Notes: generated by a model from the sequence alone, not told the origin. A stretch of 64,000 bases of DNA from Microplitis mediator (GCF_029852145.1 NC_079975.1:14815275-14879274); one strand, 5' to 3'. Counted from the first letter of the stretch, positions 9,801 to 20,484 are shown. Numbers and translations: made by a program.

Positions 9801-11319
9801 GCTCTCCCGCAACTGTACCAACCTGAATAATGAAAGGAGCTCCGCCTTTAGTTTTACAGAGCGTGTGGTTAGCTAACAGGACACCACGACGCTGCGTATC
9901 ATCAGGTGTTAATTCACCGGAGCTCAACTCATATACCTTCTCGTAAATGCGGGAGTTGATATATGAGCGTTCGCTACCGGTGTCAATAATGCCTTCCAAC
10001 TGTACTCCAAATACCCAAATGGATATTGGAATACGAGCAGTGATGATAGGCGCGCGAGGTCCAGTGCCGGGTATAAAGGCTGTACGGGATGCAATACGAT
10101 GGATGAGAGATGCAGGAAGATGGTTTTTAGATAAGATATCAGGAATAAACAAGGCACGAGAAGTGGCAGAGGATTGAGGGGTACCTGAAGGAAAATATTC
10201 AGGTACAGAATTGTCTGACTCAAAACCAGAGTCTAATTCTTCCTCCATAGGACCCTCTATATCCTCAACCTCCTCCTCGTGTTCCTGAGGGATAGGTTCA
10301 AGTCCACAAAGGTAGGGTACATTATCAAGGTTCACTTGTTGAGGTTCCAAAGTGTCATCAGGGCCAACAGACTCAATTAAATTAGAATTACTTGACGACG
10401 CGTTTTCAAAAAAATCAAGAAGACGTTTCAGAGCAGATGTATGGCTTTCATCATTAACGTCGTTTATAAAACCACATAAATTAATTAAATCTTGATCAGA
10501 AAGATTTTTAAAATTATCATCATTATGATTAAATTGATGAGAGTGATTAAAATTAGAATTATTAATTAAAACTAAATCATCAGGTGACCTCAATGTCACT
10601 GACATGTCTGAGGTACCCGAGGGACTTTCCAAATAAATTCCCTCTAAGTTACCGGCGTTCAAATTATTTAAAATAGCATTAAAATTAATAAATATACAAC
10701 TATTTACAACATTATCCAATTTATTACTACCCAAATCCAAAACTTCAATTTCCTCCTCGTTGACAGTCGGCACATCACCCAAGTGCTCGACGTCAGCATC
10801 CCTGACATGTGTCGACGAACACACGTCAAGAGTAACCACCTGGGCCTGAGGAATGACTCCCAGTCCCGAGGTATCATCCCTGACCTGTGCCGTCGTACAC
10901 ATTTCAGGGGAATAGACATCTCGCCCTTGTGAGATGTCCCTACCACCAACCCCAACCTCCATATTTACATTACTTAACCTAACCTTTTCCTTCTGCCTTT
11001 TCTGCCAATTAATCACCCGTAAAATCCTCTTAGGTGTTAATTTCCTTTTTCTTCTCTTAACATTGTTCCCTTGAAGAGGGCTACAACTACTAATTTGACA
11101 AAAATCTTTATTTACAATTTTATTAGACTTGACGTTAAAATGTTGACTAGGATTAAATCTCGAATTAAAATTTGAATTGAATTTACTTGAATAAAATTTT
11201 GAGTTGAATTTCGAATTTACTCCATTTACGTTCCCGACAGTCTGTTTCCCCTGATTGACTGACCTCCCGCCGCGTCTGGGAGGGGAAACTACCCAGACTG
11301 GCGATGGCCATTTTTTGGA
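6874..11319 (-). CDS. pol: Pol polyprotein (protease, RT, RNase H, integrase)
   Basis: The frame is open from 11319 (after a TGA at 11320-11322) to the stop at 6874, about 1480 codons. It has no ATG start and overlaps the end of gag in the -1 frame, so it is expected as a Gag-Pol fusion. Counting from a GTG at 11016: protease active site IIDTGSE at ~343-349; RT with LRFCVDYRPVNKL (~558-570) and catalytic YLDD (673-676); RNase H with YLYTDASD and ITDHSSLKW; integrase with an HHCC zinc-binding region (HEILRRNH...CEVCK), then the DDE core, seen as AADVTGPF, LVTDNGREF and NPVERINRT. The C-terminal part resembles a gypsy integrase tail. No internal stop or frameshift was seen. It replicates and integrates the element. 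Confidence 0.95.
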   Translation of the reverse strand, partial: SKKWPSPVWVVSPPRRGGRSVNQGKQTVGNVNGVNSKFNSKFYSSKFNSNFNSRFNPSQHFNVKSNKIVNKDFCQISSCSPLQGNNVKRRKRKLTPKRILRVINWQKRQKEKVRLSNVNMEVGVGGRDISQGRDVYSPEMCTTAQVRDDTSGLGVIPQAQVVTLDVCSSTHVRDADVEHLGDVPTVNEEEIEVLDLGSNKLDNVVNSCIFINFNAILNNLNAGNLEGIYLESPSGTSDMSVTLRSPDDLVLINNSNFNHSHQFNHNDDNFKNLSDQDLINLCGFINDVNDESHTSALKRLLDFFENASSSNSNLIESVGPDDTLEPQQVNLDNVPYLCGLEPIPQEHEEEVEDIEGPMEEELDSGFESDNSVPEYFPSGTPQSSATSRALFIPDILSKNHLPASLIHRIASRTAFIPGTGPRAPIITARIPISIWVFGVQLEGIIDTGSERSYINSRIYEKVYELSSGELTPDDTQRRGVLLANHTLCKTKGGAPFIIQVGTVAGEQYLSVLDGLSHQVVLGMDFALSFNLKIDCEKRTWRFGVSNEEHPFELIRCRENPTRFNLLTTEQREDFDQFLKLEMQKFESLPNQGLTDLVQHTIVIEAGAKPVRIRPYRRSPAISAELNRQVIELKEKGYIRDSVSPWSCSPVMVPKASGDLRFCVDYRPVNKLTSPPAHPLPNMLRILSALHHAVFISTMDLKEAFHQILMSEESIPYTAFSVEGLGHFEWVRMPYGLCGAPSTFQKAMDKLRERFIKLLADRKLPMVWAEKVFAYLDDWVIISETYEEHKELLSLVFEVFRDAGLLINPIKCKFARSEVKFLGFIVDCEGLRPDPEKMAPIIQYPRPTTRKQLRRFCGMINWFHRHLQNIARVQGPLNKLCSPTATWVWGEKEEEAFQQLKKALINAKPLSIPKVGLPYYLYTDASDTGLGAFLVQKDPDTSKEYLITCLSRPLRGAETRYTTTEKECLAVVWAVRKLRCYLEGAPFTVITDHSSLKWLHSLKDPSGRLARWAIELIASQVTIEHRRGTENEGPDALSRLHEDVEPAPWSEVLENLKNTNLNFTSVLAKDWYDARIENVTKNPNNYPGWRIVDNRLEYYKPDYLKDTIGDDDAWKRVARESEVHEILRRNHEDPDAAHLGREKMYQRICIKNYWPGMYRDISEYIEECEVCKKTKYKQTSSHAPMRTRQPIEPWAVVAADVTGPFPRSRKGFEYILIIQDLYTRFVEIYPLRKQTGKNVVESLRNAFSRWGYPMILVTDNGREFINKTLRDYLKNVDVKFTPLAVAHPQGNPVERINRTLKPMIRAYIDQDHTLWDEHLGDFQLAYNSSYHASIHLSPYYLNHGREPRLSGRATELEVHDYEDDNPEWKNRMTRMDQLRHRVETVMKRESERQALYYNKRAKEPPVLNIGDRVYYPNRKLSKKSDRYCATLAHKFLGPTFVDKIVSPVVVQLRDEAGKNLGTHYTADLKIPRSSPRNKVVTL

Positions 11320-13760
11320 TCAGAGGTAGGTGGTAAAGCAGGATTTGTAGGAACGAAACTGTTAGGATAGCTACCTGATGATGATGCATTAGTTGGTAAA
11401 GCCGCAGACGAGTTGGACTGATTAAGTAGACCGCAATTTTGTCTTACATGTCCTAGTTCTTGACAATACGTGCACACGTCTGCACGCGGGTTCTCGCAAT
11501 GGTCGAACGTATGACCAGGTTGACCGCAATTATGACAGGTGGCGATTCTACGTGGATTACGCGACGGGAATAGCGTGTAGCTACGATCCACTGGTCCTGA
11601 AGGCGCAGAAGGTGGCACTGAGTGTTGATTATTCCCGCAATGAGTACAAGTACAAGAGTGTACTGAACTAGGCTGCTGTTGGTGTTGATTAGAGACAGGC
11701 TGAGGTTGAGTGGACGGGGTGGAAGATGGAAAACGGTGTTGTTGTCCACCACGGATCTGGACATCGAAACGTGGACGAGGACGGTAATCCGCCCCTCGCC
11801 ACGATTGTCCGCTGCTGTTGACCGCAGCACACACCGTGTAGTTCCCATCTTCTTCCTCTCTGACCTCCTCAATCGACAGCGGCTGTCGGTAATCACCATC
11901 CACAAGATTGAATTCAGCATTCTGGAAGCTTTGAAGAGCTGAGAAGCGGATCTTCTCCTTCGGTTTGTTAAGCTTGTCATCCATAGACCTCTCAGCGCCG
12001 TATACCCTTCTGCACTCCTCCAAGGACACAGTAGCCTCGTGCACAGCAGATAATAGACCTTCATAGCTAAAAACAGGACGAGAGTAAACAAGTGTACGCA
12101 CTTCATTAGGAAGATGGTTCCTGATACTTATTACCTGTTCAGACTCAGCCGGTGGAATACGCATGGAACGGTATTTCTGCTGCATACGAAATATTAAATC
12201 ACAGCTATTTTCACCGTCTTGGGGCTTAATTTGCCCAATCTCCATCAAAATTTGTTGATCAGTTTTAGAAGAACCAAATGTTCTACAGAATTCTACTTTA
12301 AACTGGTCATACGTTCGCCATCTTGGAAAATTAACATCAAACCAACGCGATACTTTATCCTGCAACAGATAGCTCATGAGACGCAAAATTTCTTCATTGG
12401 ACCACCCCTCACGGGCAGCCCTGGCCTCGACTGATGAAATAAAATCGTTAGCAGATAAATCGCTTTGTGGAAAGCGTAAAGACCACATGTTTAATTGAGA
12501 GCGAATTTCTTTCCATCTAGAGGATGGTCCAAAACTCCTGCGTGGCATATTCTGAGAATTATTTAACGAACGATTGTCAAGGTCAGGATATCCGTGAGCG
12601 GGGTCTTCTACATGCTCGAAACCCATGCGCATATTCGGGTCGTCTCGACTCGGGTCGCCTAAGCAACCCAGAGGAGGTACCGGAATATGCCCAAGACCCT
12701 GCAATAAATTAGGTGGGGATCTACTACCAATTAATCCAAGTGTATCCCTCTCCCCCCTACCAGCACCATGATTAGTCAAAATCATAGGGTTGCGGAAAGA
12801 TTGAGACACACTTGGATCCCTGTATACCCCAAAAGAAGTTCCTGGAACGGCTGGGTCGGGAACAACTGGCAAAGGATCATGAACATTTAGTAAATTTGAA
12901 TTTTGTGAATTATTACTATTGTTTAAATTTCTCTGCTGAATAATACTTTGAAATAAATTATGTTGTTGTGCAATTGGATCTATTGATGCTAAATTACTAT
13001 TTGGTGCTAATTGACTATTTGATGCTAAGTGACTATTTGATGCTAATTGACTATTTGATGCTAATTGACTATTTGATGCTAAGTGACGTACAACTGAATT
13101 TTGTGGTAGAGGCAAATTATTAATTTGATTGCCATTATTATTATCTACTAAATTGTTATTAACTTGAGCCGGATTATTATTTAAGTTGTTGTTATTTTGA
13201 GCCGGATTATTATTTAAGTTGTTGTTATTTTGAGCCGGATTGTTATTATCATGAACATGATCCTCCAACCGAGCTTGCTCCCGAACCATCAGCCGATCCA
13301 GGGCTTCGGTTAGTCTTTCTATTGCCTGAGCATTGGCTCGATTCATTTCATTTTGTGTCCCAATTAATCCTGATAAATTTTCTACTCGAGCCCCAATTTG
13401 CATTTGATTAGTTACTAAGCTGTCAATTCTCGCCCCGACTTGAGTTAATACTGGGTTAGACCCAGGGGAAGAAGCGTTATTAACTCTCGTATCGACCGAG
13501 ATTTGGTTAGCTCCGCTTTGTGTGCTACTAGCTGTTGTTACGATTGTTGACGGTACCGAAGAAGTTACTGTGCTAGTAGTTGCGGTAGTAACTGTCGAGT
13601 ACGCGGGCGGGGGCGAGTGGTGTACTCGCCCTGTGCCCTGCTGTACCGGAAGTGTCGGGGCATTAGACGCGCGCGCACCAACGATGACTACGTCATCGTT
13701 GTTACGGCGTTCTTCTGCCCGCGCTGTACTTGCTGCTCTTGAACGAGTCGACATTTTCAA
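11289..13760 (-). CDS. gag: Gag polyprotein with two CCHC knuckles
   Basis: The frame has 823 codons. The first methionines are MKM at 13760. The N-terminal half is disordered and Ser/Thr/Asn-rich, with internal repeats: NNPAQNNNNLN units around residue 180 and ASNSQL units around residue 235. A retrotransposon-gag capsid-like region follows (WSLRFPQSDLSANDF to the FCRTFGSSKTDQQ stretch, roughly residues 430-530). Near the C terminus are two zinc knuckles, CHNCGQPGHTFDHC at ~742-755 and CTYCQELGHVRQNC at ~763-776, which bind the genomic RNA. The protein forms the particle in which reverse transcription occurs. Its last codons carry the slippery site used to reach pol. Confidence 0.92.
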   Translation of the reverse strand: MKMSTRSRAASTARAEERRNNDDVVIVGARASNAPTLPVQQGTGRVHHSPPPAYSTVTTATTSTVTSSVPSTIVTTASSTQSGANQISVDTRVNNASSPGSNPVLTQVGARIDSLVTNQMQIGARVENLSGLIGTQNEMNRANAQAIERLTEALDRLMVREQARLEDHVHDNNNPAQNNNNLNNNPAQNNNNLNNNPAQVNNNLVDNNNGNQINNLPLPQNSVVRHLASNSQLASNSQLASNSHLASNSQLAPNSNLASIDPIAQQHNLFQSIIQQRNLNNSNNSQNSNLLNVHDPLPVVPDPAVPGTSFGVYRDPSVSQSFRNPMILTNHGAGRGERDTLGLIGSRSPPNLLQGLGHIPVPPLGCLGDPSRDDPNMRMGFEHVEDPAHGYPDLDNRSLNNSQNMPRRSFGPSSRWKEIRSQLNMWSLRFPQSDLSANDFISSVEARAAREGWSNEEILRLMSYLLQDKVSRWFDVNFPRWRTYDQFKVEFCRTFGSSKTDQQILMEIGQIKPQDGENSCDLIFRMQQKYRSMRIPPAESEQVISIRNHLPNEVRTLVYSRPVFSYEGLLSAVHEATVSLEECRRVYGAERSMDDKLNKPKEKIRFSALQSFQNAEFNLVDGDYRQPLSIEEVREEEDGNYTVCAAVNSSGQSWRGADYRPRPRFDVQIRGGQQHRFPSSTPSTQPQPVSNQHQQQPSSVHSCTCTHCGNNQHSVPPSAPSGPVDRSYTLFPSRNPRRIATCHNCGQPGHTFDHCENPRADVCTYCQELGHVRQNCGLLNQSNSSAALPTNASSSGSYPNSFVPTNPALPPTSDPKNGHRQSG
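11310..11316 (-). promoter_or_regulatory. Candidate -1 ribosomal frameshift site A AAA AAT
   Basis: On the minus strand the gag codons end ...CCA AAA AAT GGC..., giving the heptamer A-AAA-AAT in the zero frame, seven codons before the gag stop at 11289. A one-base backward slip leads into TGG and the open pol frame. Pol is open only from 11319, so the slip must fall in this ~30-nt overlap, and the heptamer is the only fitting site in it. Confidence 0.8.
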
Positions 13761-14543
13761 ATATTAAATTAAATACGTAAACAGAGGATTAAAACTTATT
13801 TGTTTAAATGTTTAAAAAGATAATCTCGAAACTAAAGCTGACAAGAATTTTCGACGAAATAAATAAATTAATGCGCTTAGAATTTCGAAATTAAAATTAT
13901 AAATAAAATAAATCTCTATAATAATAAAATTCTATTTTACTTTGCAAGGAACAATGAAACTCGAGTAAAATTACTCGGTAAAAATTTATCCTGGATTTAC
14001 AGTAAAATCCAAAGGAATTTTATTTCCTTTGAGTTTTACCTCAACTCAAAATAAAATTCACCCAGCAAAAGTTTACCGAGTTTGTAATTTCTTACAAAGT
14101 AAAATACTAAATAAAATAAAAGAAATTGTAAATAAATGATTATTAAAATAACATGCACAAATAATAAATAAATAATTAAATGTATAAATAAAATTTAAAA
14201 TAATAAAATAACAAATAAATATCACAGAATTTTTTCCTTTTTTCAAAAAAAAATTTTTCTTTATCTTTTCTTTTTTTTTTTTTTTTTTTTTTCCAACCAT
14301 CCAAGGACAAGGAAAAAAAAAAACTCAATATAAATTATGAATCCAAAGTATAAAACTTGTTACGGACTTGGACCTTCCGTCCTCCAAACCAACTCCCCCA
14401 ACTCGCCCACAAACCGACGCTACTTTATAACCAAAAAAAAAAAACAGTTTTATGTAAATGAAAAAAAAATATTTCCCCAAAGTTTCAAGCCAACAAACTC
14501 TCTCCCTTAAATTTTTGTTAATAAAAATTTTCGTTGGGCGCCA
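13761..14543 (-). other. 5' leader of the LTR element
   Basis: About 780 nt separate the primer-binding site from the gag start. It is A-rich in RNA sense, with a long homopolymer near 14250-14292. Two perfect small hairpins are visible: CGAGTAA/TTACTCG at about 13961-13976 and AAAGGAA/TTCCTTT near 14010-14035. Such structures could take part in packaging or dimerisation, but that is inference. Confidence 0.6.
14534..14543 (-). promoter_or_regulatory. tRNA primer-binding site
   Basis: Read on the minus strand the 10 bases are TGGCGCCCAA, one base inside the 5' LTR. They complement a tRNA 3' end of the form TTGGGCGCCA, including the CCA. This is the standard position and form of a minus-strand primer site. 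The exact tRNA is not determined. Confidence 0.85.
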
Positions 14544-14544
14544 A

Positions 14545-15403
14545 TGTAATGGGTGTACTCGTTACATGAATTTAATTTGTGGTCTTCATGCAACGAGTAT
14601 CCCACTCATGTACAAAACTTCAGGTGTTTTGTAAACCTGTCTGACTATGCTCAGGATCTCCAGGTGAGGGTGAAACCCAACTGGACCACGCAGCAAATTA
14701 AAATTTAAGAGAGAGAAGACATTTGTTATAACTTATACTTATAGGGGAAAATGTTTAAATAATTAGTAAGAAATTTATATAAGAAAATGAGCCTGGTATT
14801 TATTGAAGACGGGTCGTCTTACAAAGAATTTTTATGACAGTGAACAATTAATAAAATGAACGGTGAAGGTGACTCGACGAAATTTTCCTTGAAAATTATA
14901 TTTTACAGTGACTCTGTAAAAAAATTTTTGTCAAAATTCCAATGGTGTTGCTCCTCACTCTCAAACCCAAGTCCTCTGTCCTCGATATTCACTCCAGACC
15001 AATATTCCAAATCCACAGTAATTTATGTTTCCAGGGTAATAAGCTTCCACTAGCCAGTGGGCTTATTTGCTCTTGGCAATTGGCGTATGTACGAATAGCT
15101 TGTACGAGATGTTGAGTATAAAAATTTTTATGAACGTGTGTTGTAGCGGGTAAATGCGTCCGTCGTCTATGAATGCCAAAAACCAAGAGGCCGACTCTCG
15201 ACGATCGCCGAGCCTCATACCCCTCGCTTGCAGGTTGGCCAACATCGACTAAAACAAAACTGTCTCCAAAACTCGACAGCAGTGACCCCAGCGATAAGTG
15301 GACTGTTTAATTATCGGCTGTCGTTGTGGGAGGAGGTCGCTCTCGTTTTGGCGCGAGTCGAAATTTAAATTTAAACTTAAAACATGAATTTCACCCCGTT
15401 ACA
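14545..15403 (-). repeat. 5' LTR (859 bp)
   Basis: It begins TGTAATGGG and ends CCCGTTACA on the plus strand, like the LTR at 5272-6310, but lacks the 23-bp minisatellite. At 14909-14932 it has a short 'gtaaaaaaatttttgtc' stretch instead. It should contain the promoter for the minus-strand genomic RNA. Confidence 0.92.
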
Positions 15404-16796
15404 AAATAAATTAACTATTTATTTACACTTTATACAGCAAATTATTGTGAGAAATAATTATTAGGAGCGAATTCAACTTAATTAATACGCGAGAGCGAAT
15501 GCAACGTAATAAGCACGTATAAAGAATCAACACGTGATTGATAGCGGTTACTTCCCGGAAATTAATCTACAATTAATTATCCGCGGATGACAATTTATTT
15601 ATATTCAACAAATAGCAGCCTTGATATACTGACTAAGTATTGAATATAATTCAGCACAAGATTTATTGTAAATACTCAATAAAACGTTTATAAAAGCGAA
15701 GCGGTTTTTAAGCACGAGGTGAACTTTTGAAGAGCACGTTGTGAATTAATGAGAAAACGTAAAATGAAAGCCCACAACGGTTTCTTTGTGACGTCAGAGC
15801 GGTAGACCAATGAGAAAATTAGAAAGCGACGCTAACGAGATTTCAGCCAATAGGAAAAATCCACGTAGCTCGATGAGATCTTGAGCCAATGAGTGCGTTT
15901 CATGTCGCAACTCTTTTATTCATTGTTGGAACTAATTGATTTGAATGATGGATTTTCCTCATTGGCCAAGATCTCGCGCGTAAGTTCAAATAGCGAAAGT
16001 GCTGCCGACCTATTGGTGAGGCTCGGCGTTCTCAGGTGGTAGCGAGTTTGCTCTTGACTGAACAATATGTATTCCTTAAATGATTCAAAATACTTTTACA
16101 AAGCCGTTATATGATTTTTTTCTAAAATATTTTTTTTCATTACTAATAAAAATAATAAAATCTATTACTAATGATGTTATCATTCACACTTTTAATGTTG
16201 CTGCTTTAGAGAAATTCTTTTATTTCTTAAAATCTTTCATCAATTGTGAATATTTTCGCAAAGTATTCTCAAAAGTTAAACCCTTTTATATTTAATCATT
16301 TTGATAACCAATAATAATAATCATATATATTTTTAAAGTTATTATATACAACTAAAATGAGACAGCTGCACTGTGAGAAAAAATTATTGCTGCGAATGAT
16401 GCTGTCTTAAACTCTTAATCCAAGAAAAAATGGTTGGATCTGATTTTACATAATTATATCCGAATGGTCAGATATAACCAGATCCAAATATTCGCAGGAT
16501 CTAGCTATACATTGCTATATATCATTATGCATAACAATATATAATTATGCATAGTTATATATGACCAGATTTTGTCTTGGATAAATTAAAATAATAAGTT
16601 TTATTAAATTAAATAAAAAATCAGGAGACACGGTAGTGTCTCGCGCCAAGTACACGTTTAAACACATGTATATGTGTGAAGTGTCATGGCGCGAGCATGC
16701 CGTGTCTCTATACCGTAGACCGAACGGTATTTAGCTCCAATTTGCTATTAGGGTCAGTAAGATTTAGTATAGAAATATACCCTTCACCCTATAAAA
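15404..16796. other. Gene-free flank with one short hairpin
   Basis: No protein-like frame stands out. At 16624-16712 lies an imperfect inverted repeat whose arms carry GAGACACGG...GCGCCAAGTACAC and GTGTCATGGCGCGAG...CCGTGTCTC. Within the left arm GAGACAC-GGTA-GTGTCTC is a perfect small hairpin. The block GCGCCAAGTACACGTTTAAA in it returns at the ends of the element at 19909-21970. Confidence 0.55.
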
Positions 16797-17153
16797 ACTG
16801 TGCTATTGCATAGTTTGCTTTAGCAACAGTTTACTTTACAAAAGTTTCCCTGAATTTTTCGTCAAATTTCCGTCAACTTTGGACTTTTCCAATTTTTACG
16901 TCAATTTGTGGGCAACTTGCTATTGAATTTGACGTAAATTTACTGCCCGAACTAAAATGCAAATTCACTTCAAAAGTTAACTAGAAAAAAGTTGTCGTCA
17001 GTTTTCAGGCAAATTTCGTCAATTTATTGTTAATTTGACTGGAAAAATTGTAAAGTATTTTTTTACCGTGAAATTGTAGACAATTTCATGAATAAATTTG
17101 CTTACCTTCTGAAATGGTAAGAATGAACATTACCGACTTTTTTTTTCGTAAAA

Positions 17154-17493
17154 ACCCTGATAGCCAAGTTGCCCGCAACTTGTCGACAATCTACTGCCGC
17201 AACCTGTCGCCAAGTTGGCCGCAAAAGTCAGCATTTCCATAAGTTGACGGTAACTTTCCGAGCAACTTGTCGACAACTTTCAGCTCGTGTAACAGTTGCC
17301 AACAACTTGGCTACAAGTTGCTCAGAAACTTGGTGACAGGTTGCGGCAGTAGATTGTCGCCAAGTTGATGAGCAACTTGTAGCCAAGTTGTCGGCAACAG
17401 TTACACAAGCTGAAAGTTGTCGACAACTTGTCATCAAGTTGGTCGCAACTCAGGTACACCAACTTTCTGATCGGAAACTCTGGCTATCAGGGT
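17154..17493. mobile_element. MITE with ACCCTGATAGCCA termini, copy A
   Basis: It starts ACCCTGATAGCCA and ends TGGCTATCAGGGT. Its interior is full of short mutually complementary blocks such as CAACTTGTCGACAA and CAAGTTG, so the whole unit can fold back. The neighbouring copy at 17527-17820 is in inverted orientation, separated by 33 bp. Confidence 0.75.
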
Positions 17494-17526
17494 AAGTCAT
17501 AACTTAAAAGTTATAACTAAAAACTT

Positions 17527-17820
17527 ACCCTGATGGCCAGAGTTTCTAATCAGAAAGTTGGTGTACCTGAGTTGCGACCAACTTGACGACAAGTTGTCGA
17601 CAACTTTCAGCTCGTGTAACTGGTGACTACATGTTGGCTACAAGTTGCTCAAAAACTTGGCGACAATCTACTGCCGCAACCTGTCCCCAAGTTTCTGAGC
17701 AACTTGTAGACAATTTGTCGGCAACAGTTACACGAGCTGAAAGTTGTCGACAAGTTCCTCGGAAAGTTGCCGACAACTTATGGAAATGCCAACTTTAGCG
17801 ACCAACTTGGCTATCAGGGT
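17527..17820. mobile_element. MITE with ACCCTGATAGCCA termini, copy B (inverted)
   Basis: It starts ACCCTGATGGCCA and ends TTGGCTATCAGGGT. It matches copy A (17154-17493) in reverse complement. Both copies have a ~70-codon Cys/Ser/Gln-rich open frame, but in repeat DNA of this composition that is a by-product and not a gene. Confidence 0.75.
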
Positions 17821-18921
17821 ACCTTTAAATTGAAGAAAAATTAACCGCCAATTTATATTTTCAACTTTTGCTGTCAAATTGTCGACAAATTTGGGCAGTG
17901 AATTTCAGGAAATTTGACTATTAAAGTTACTAAAGTTTGCTGTCCGAATTTGTCGACAATTTGACAGCAAAACTAGGCAAGTTTGGAAAATCCAAAAGTG
18001 CACGCCTAATAACGCTTAATTAATTTTGAAGTCAAAATAACTTGTATCCCTCAATTATAGAGTAAAACAAAAAAATTTTTTTTGCCACTATCACGCTACT
18101 GTTTATGTCAACATTTGACGTCAAAAAAATAGAAAGAAAGTAAAAAAGAGTTGTGCAAAAAAAAAGCCGCCTGGATGCAGCACCGGTAAAAGGCTCATAA
18201 CAGAATATATCTATATATATGAGGTTTGCAAAAATATCCGTCAGAGGTAGCATCAGTGGAAAAAAATATACACGGGATTTCGTATACAAAAATGCTATCA
18301 GTCATCACTTTTAATCTAATATTTAAAAAACGAAAGAAACTACGATAGTGAATATCGAAAGGGTTCATCTTGAGAAAATTCTGAACAAAATAAAAAAAAA
18401 CCGCTCTCGATACGATAATTTTTTTGGCAGTTATTCTGACTACATCCCAATAGAGTTAAATACATACAGACATCCGGACGCCCAAGTAAAATTTTTTTCA
18501 AACTCGTTTTTTCTTTAAACTAGCAGAACCAATGTTCTTTAAAAAACATAAAATGAGTTTTCTCAAGTCTTTTCTCGATATACGTGTACTCATATTATCC
18601 TATCGATGAAATATCAACATAATAGAGTCATCTTAAGGCCAGAAAATTGCTTGACCTTGACGTGTTGAGAGTAGAGCACTTCCTCAACTCTTCGCATATG
18701 AGGCGTGCAATAAAAGTTTTTTTGAATTTTCCGTCAAATATCTGTCAATTTCGGGCATTTTCGTTACTGACGACAGCTTGTATACAAGCTATTTATGTTT
18801 TTCAAGTTCACTAATTGATTGACAGGTGGAGGCACTTGAGGCCACTGAGGACGTAACCACTTCCTTGAATTTTTTGTCAAATATCCGTCAACTTGAGGCT
18901 TTTCCTTTATTGACGACAATT

Positions 18922-19090
18922 ACCCTGATAGCCACACCTTACTCAGTAAGTTCTGCAGTGAAACACTTTTGGCTACCTTGTCGAAAAAGTTTCTGGCAAA
19001 CTTGGCTGAATAATACTTTCTTTTATAAGTTGGCTTCAGAATACGGCAGTAGCTTGAAATTAACTTGCGGTTCAGGTGGCTTTCAGGGTT
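18922..19090. mobile_element. Further MITE of the ACCCTGATAGCC family
   Basis: It begins ACCCTGATAGCCACACC and ends GGTGGCTTTCAGGGTT, the same termini as the copies at 17154 and 17527. It is shorter and diverged inside. Confidence 0.55.
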
Positions 19091-19908
19091 AAAATGAAAC
19101 TATTAATCAACTTAACGTCATTGCCTGACAGTAACCCTAATAGCCACTTTAGCTTGAAATTGACTGTAATTTGGCATTAAAATTGCCTGAAATTTGCTGT
19201 CCGAATTTGCCGACAATCTGACAGCAAAAGTTGGAAAGAAAAATTTGCGGTTAATTTTTCCTCAATTTAAAAGTAAATTTTGACTACACAAAAAAGTCGG
19301 TAATGTTCATTCATACTACTTCAGAAGGTAAGCAAATTTATACATAAAATTGTCTACAATTTTACGGTAAAAAATTACTTTATAATTTCCTACTTAATAA
19401 GTCAAATTAACAATAAATTGATGCAAAAATTTGCCTGAAAATTGACGAAAAATTTTTTCTAGTCAACTTTTGAAGTGAATTTGCATTCTAATTCGGGTAG
19501 TATATTTACCTCAAATTGTATAGCAAGTTGTGTATAAATTATCGTCAAAAACGGAAAAGTCCGAGAGTGACGGAAATTTGACGAAAAATTCAACGAAACT
19601 TTTGTACAGTAAGCTTTTGCTCAAGCAAACTGTGCTATTAGGAAAAAAAGTCCGACGTTGACGTATATATTTGACGTTAACTTTAAAGGGAACTGTCGTT
19701 AAACAACTGCAGCTCTTTGTTTTATAAAAATTGATTAATCAGATTATGATATTTAGCAGTACAAAATTACTATAATTGTTAACGAACAATTTTATTGTTT
19801 CTACAAAATAATACTATAAACAATATAGGCTCACGTGTCTTAAATTATAACTCGATTTCTAATAGTGTAGATTAAAATCATTCTCCATCAACACGACAAA
19901 AAAAAAGA

Positions 19909-20448
19909 CAAATCCTACCAAAAACAGATTCTCTGTATAAAATCGCGCCAAGTACACGTTTAAAATTTTTTACAATTAAGAAAAAATTCTTTTTACAAAA
20001 AAATGAATCAAATCGAAAAAATACCAAGTACCTAATATAATTCGAAATCATGGTAAACATTTTCAGAGAATTGAACAAAAAATTGAAAAAAAGAATTTCA
20101 ATGTACTTGGTGTGCGTTACTAAATTTATTCAAGGAAAATTAATATCTAGAATTGATTTCGCATATAAATTATTTTCAAATAAAATTGAATGATATTCTT
20201 TTTTTCGAGTTTATAAAGACACCAAGTACATTGAAATTTTTTTTTTCAATTTTTTGTTCAATTCTCTGAAAATGATTTCCATGATTTCGAATTATATTAG
20301 GTACTTGGTATTTTTAGTAGATTTCATAAAAATCTAACTATTGTATTTGTCCTCATGATGGAATTTTTGGAAAATTTTGCTACCCCTAAACTCAGCTCGG
20401 CGAGCTGAGTCAGGAAATACATTCACTTCAAAAGTTTATATATGTATT

Positions 20449-20484
<36 letters not shown>

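Larger units (their letters stand above)
5272..15403 (-). mobile_element. Ty3/Gypsy-type LTR retrotransposon, nearly intact
   Basis: The element runs 5' LTR 14545-15403, PBS, leader, gag, pol, ORF3, polypurine tract, 3' LTR 5272-6310. Both LTRs read TGTAAT...GTTACA on the plus strand and are almost identical outside one 180-bp difference, so insertion is recent. Gag and pol have no internal breaks. Pol order is protease, RT, RNase H, integrase, as in Ty3/Gypsy. A host target duplication cannot be read on the left because a truncated second leader abuts the 3' LTR. Confidence 0.93.
16797..19641. mobile_element. Composite inverted-repeat element, ~2.8 kb, with nested MITEs
   Basis: Outer arms of about 350 bp lie at 16797-17150 and 19285-19641 in opposite orientation (landmarks 'caaaagtttc', 'cgtcaatttattgttaattt', 'ttaccgactttttt'). 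Inner arms at about 17821-17940 and 19145-19280 also pair. Between them sit short palindromic elements ending in ACCCTGATAGCCA. I see no coding frame. The interior 17940-18800 has no recognisable feature. Confidence 0.75.

Noticed and set aside
11453..12106. 217-codon frame on the minus strand within gag
   Set aside because: It is an alternative frame of gag with a random-looking, Arg/Leu-rich product.
17228..17798. Two similar Cys/Gln-rich frames of about 70 codons
   Set aside because: They are inverted copies of one MITE; similarity is at the DNA level.
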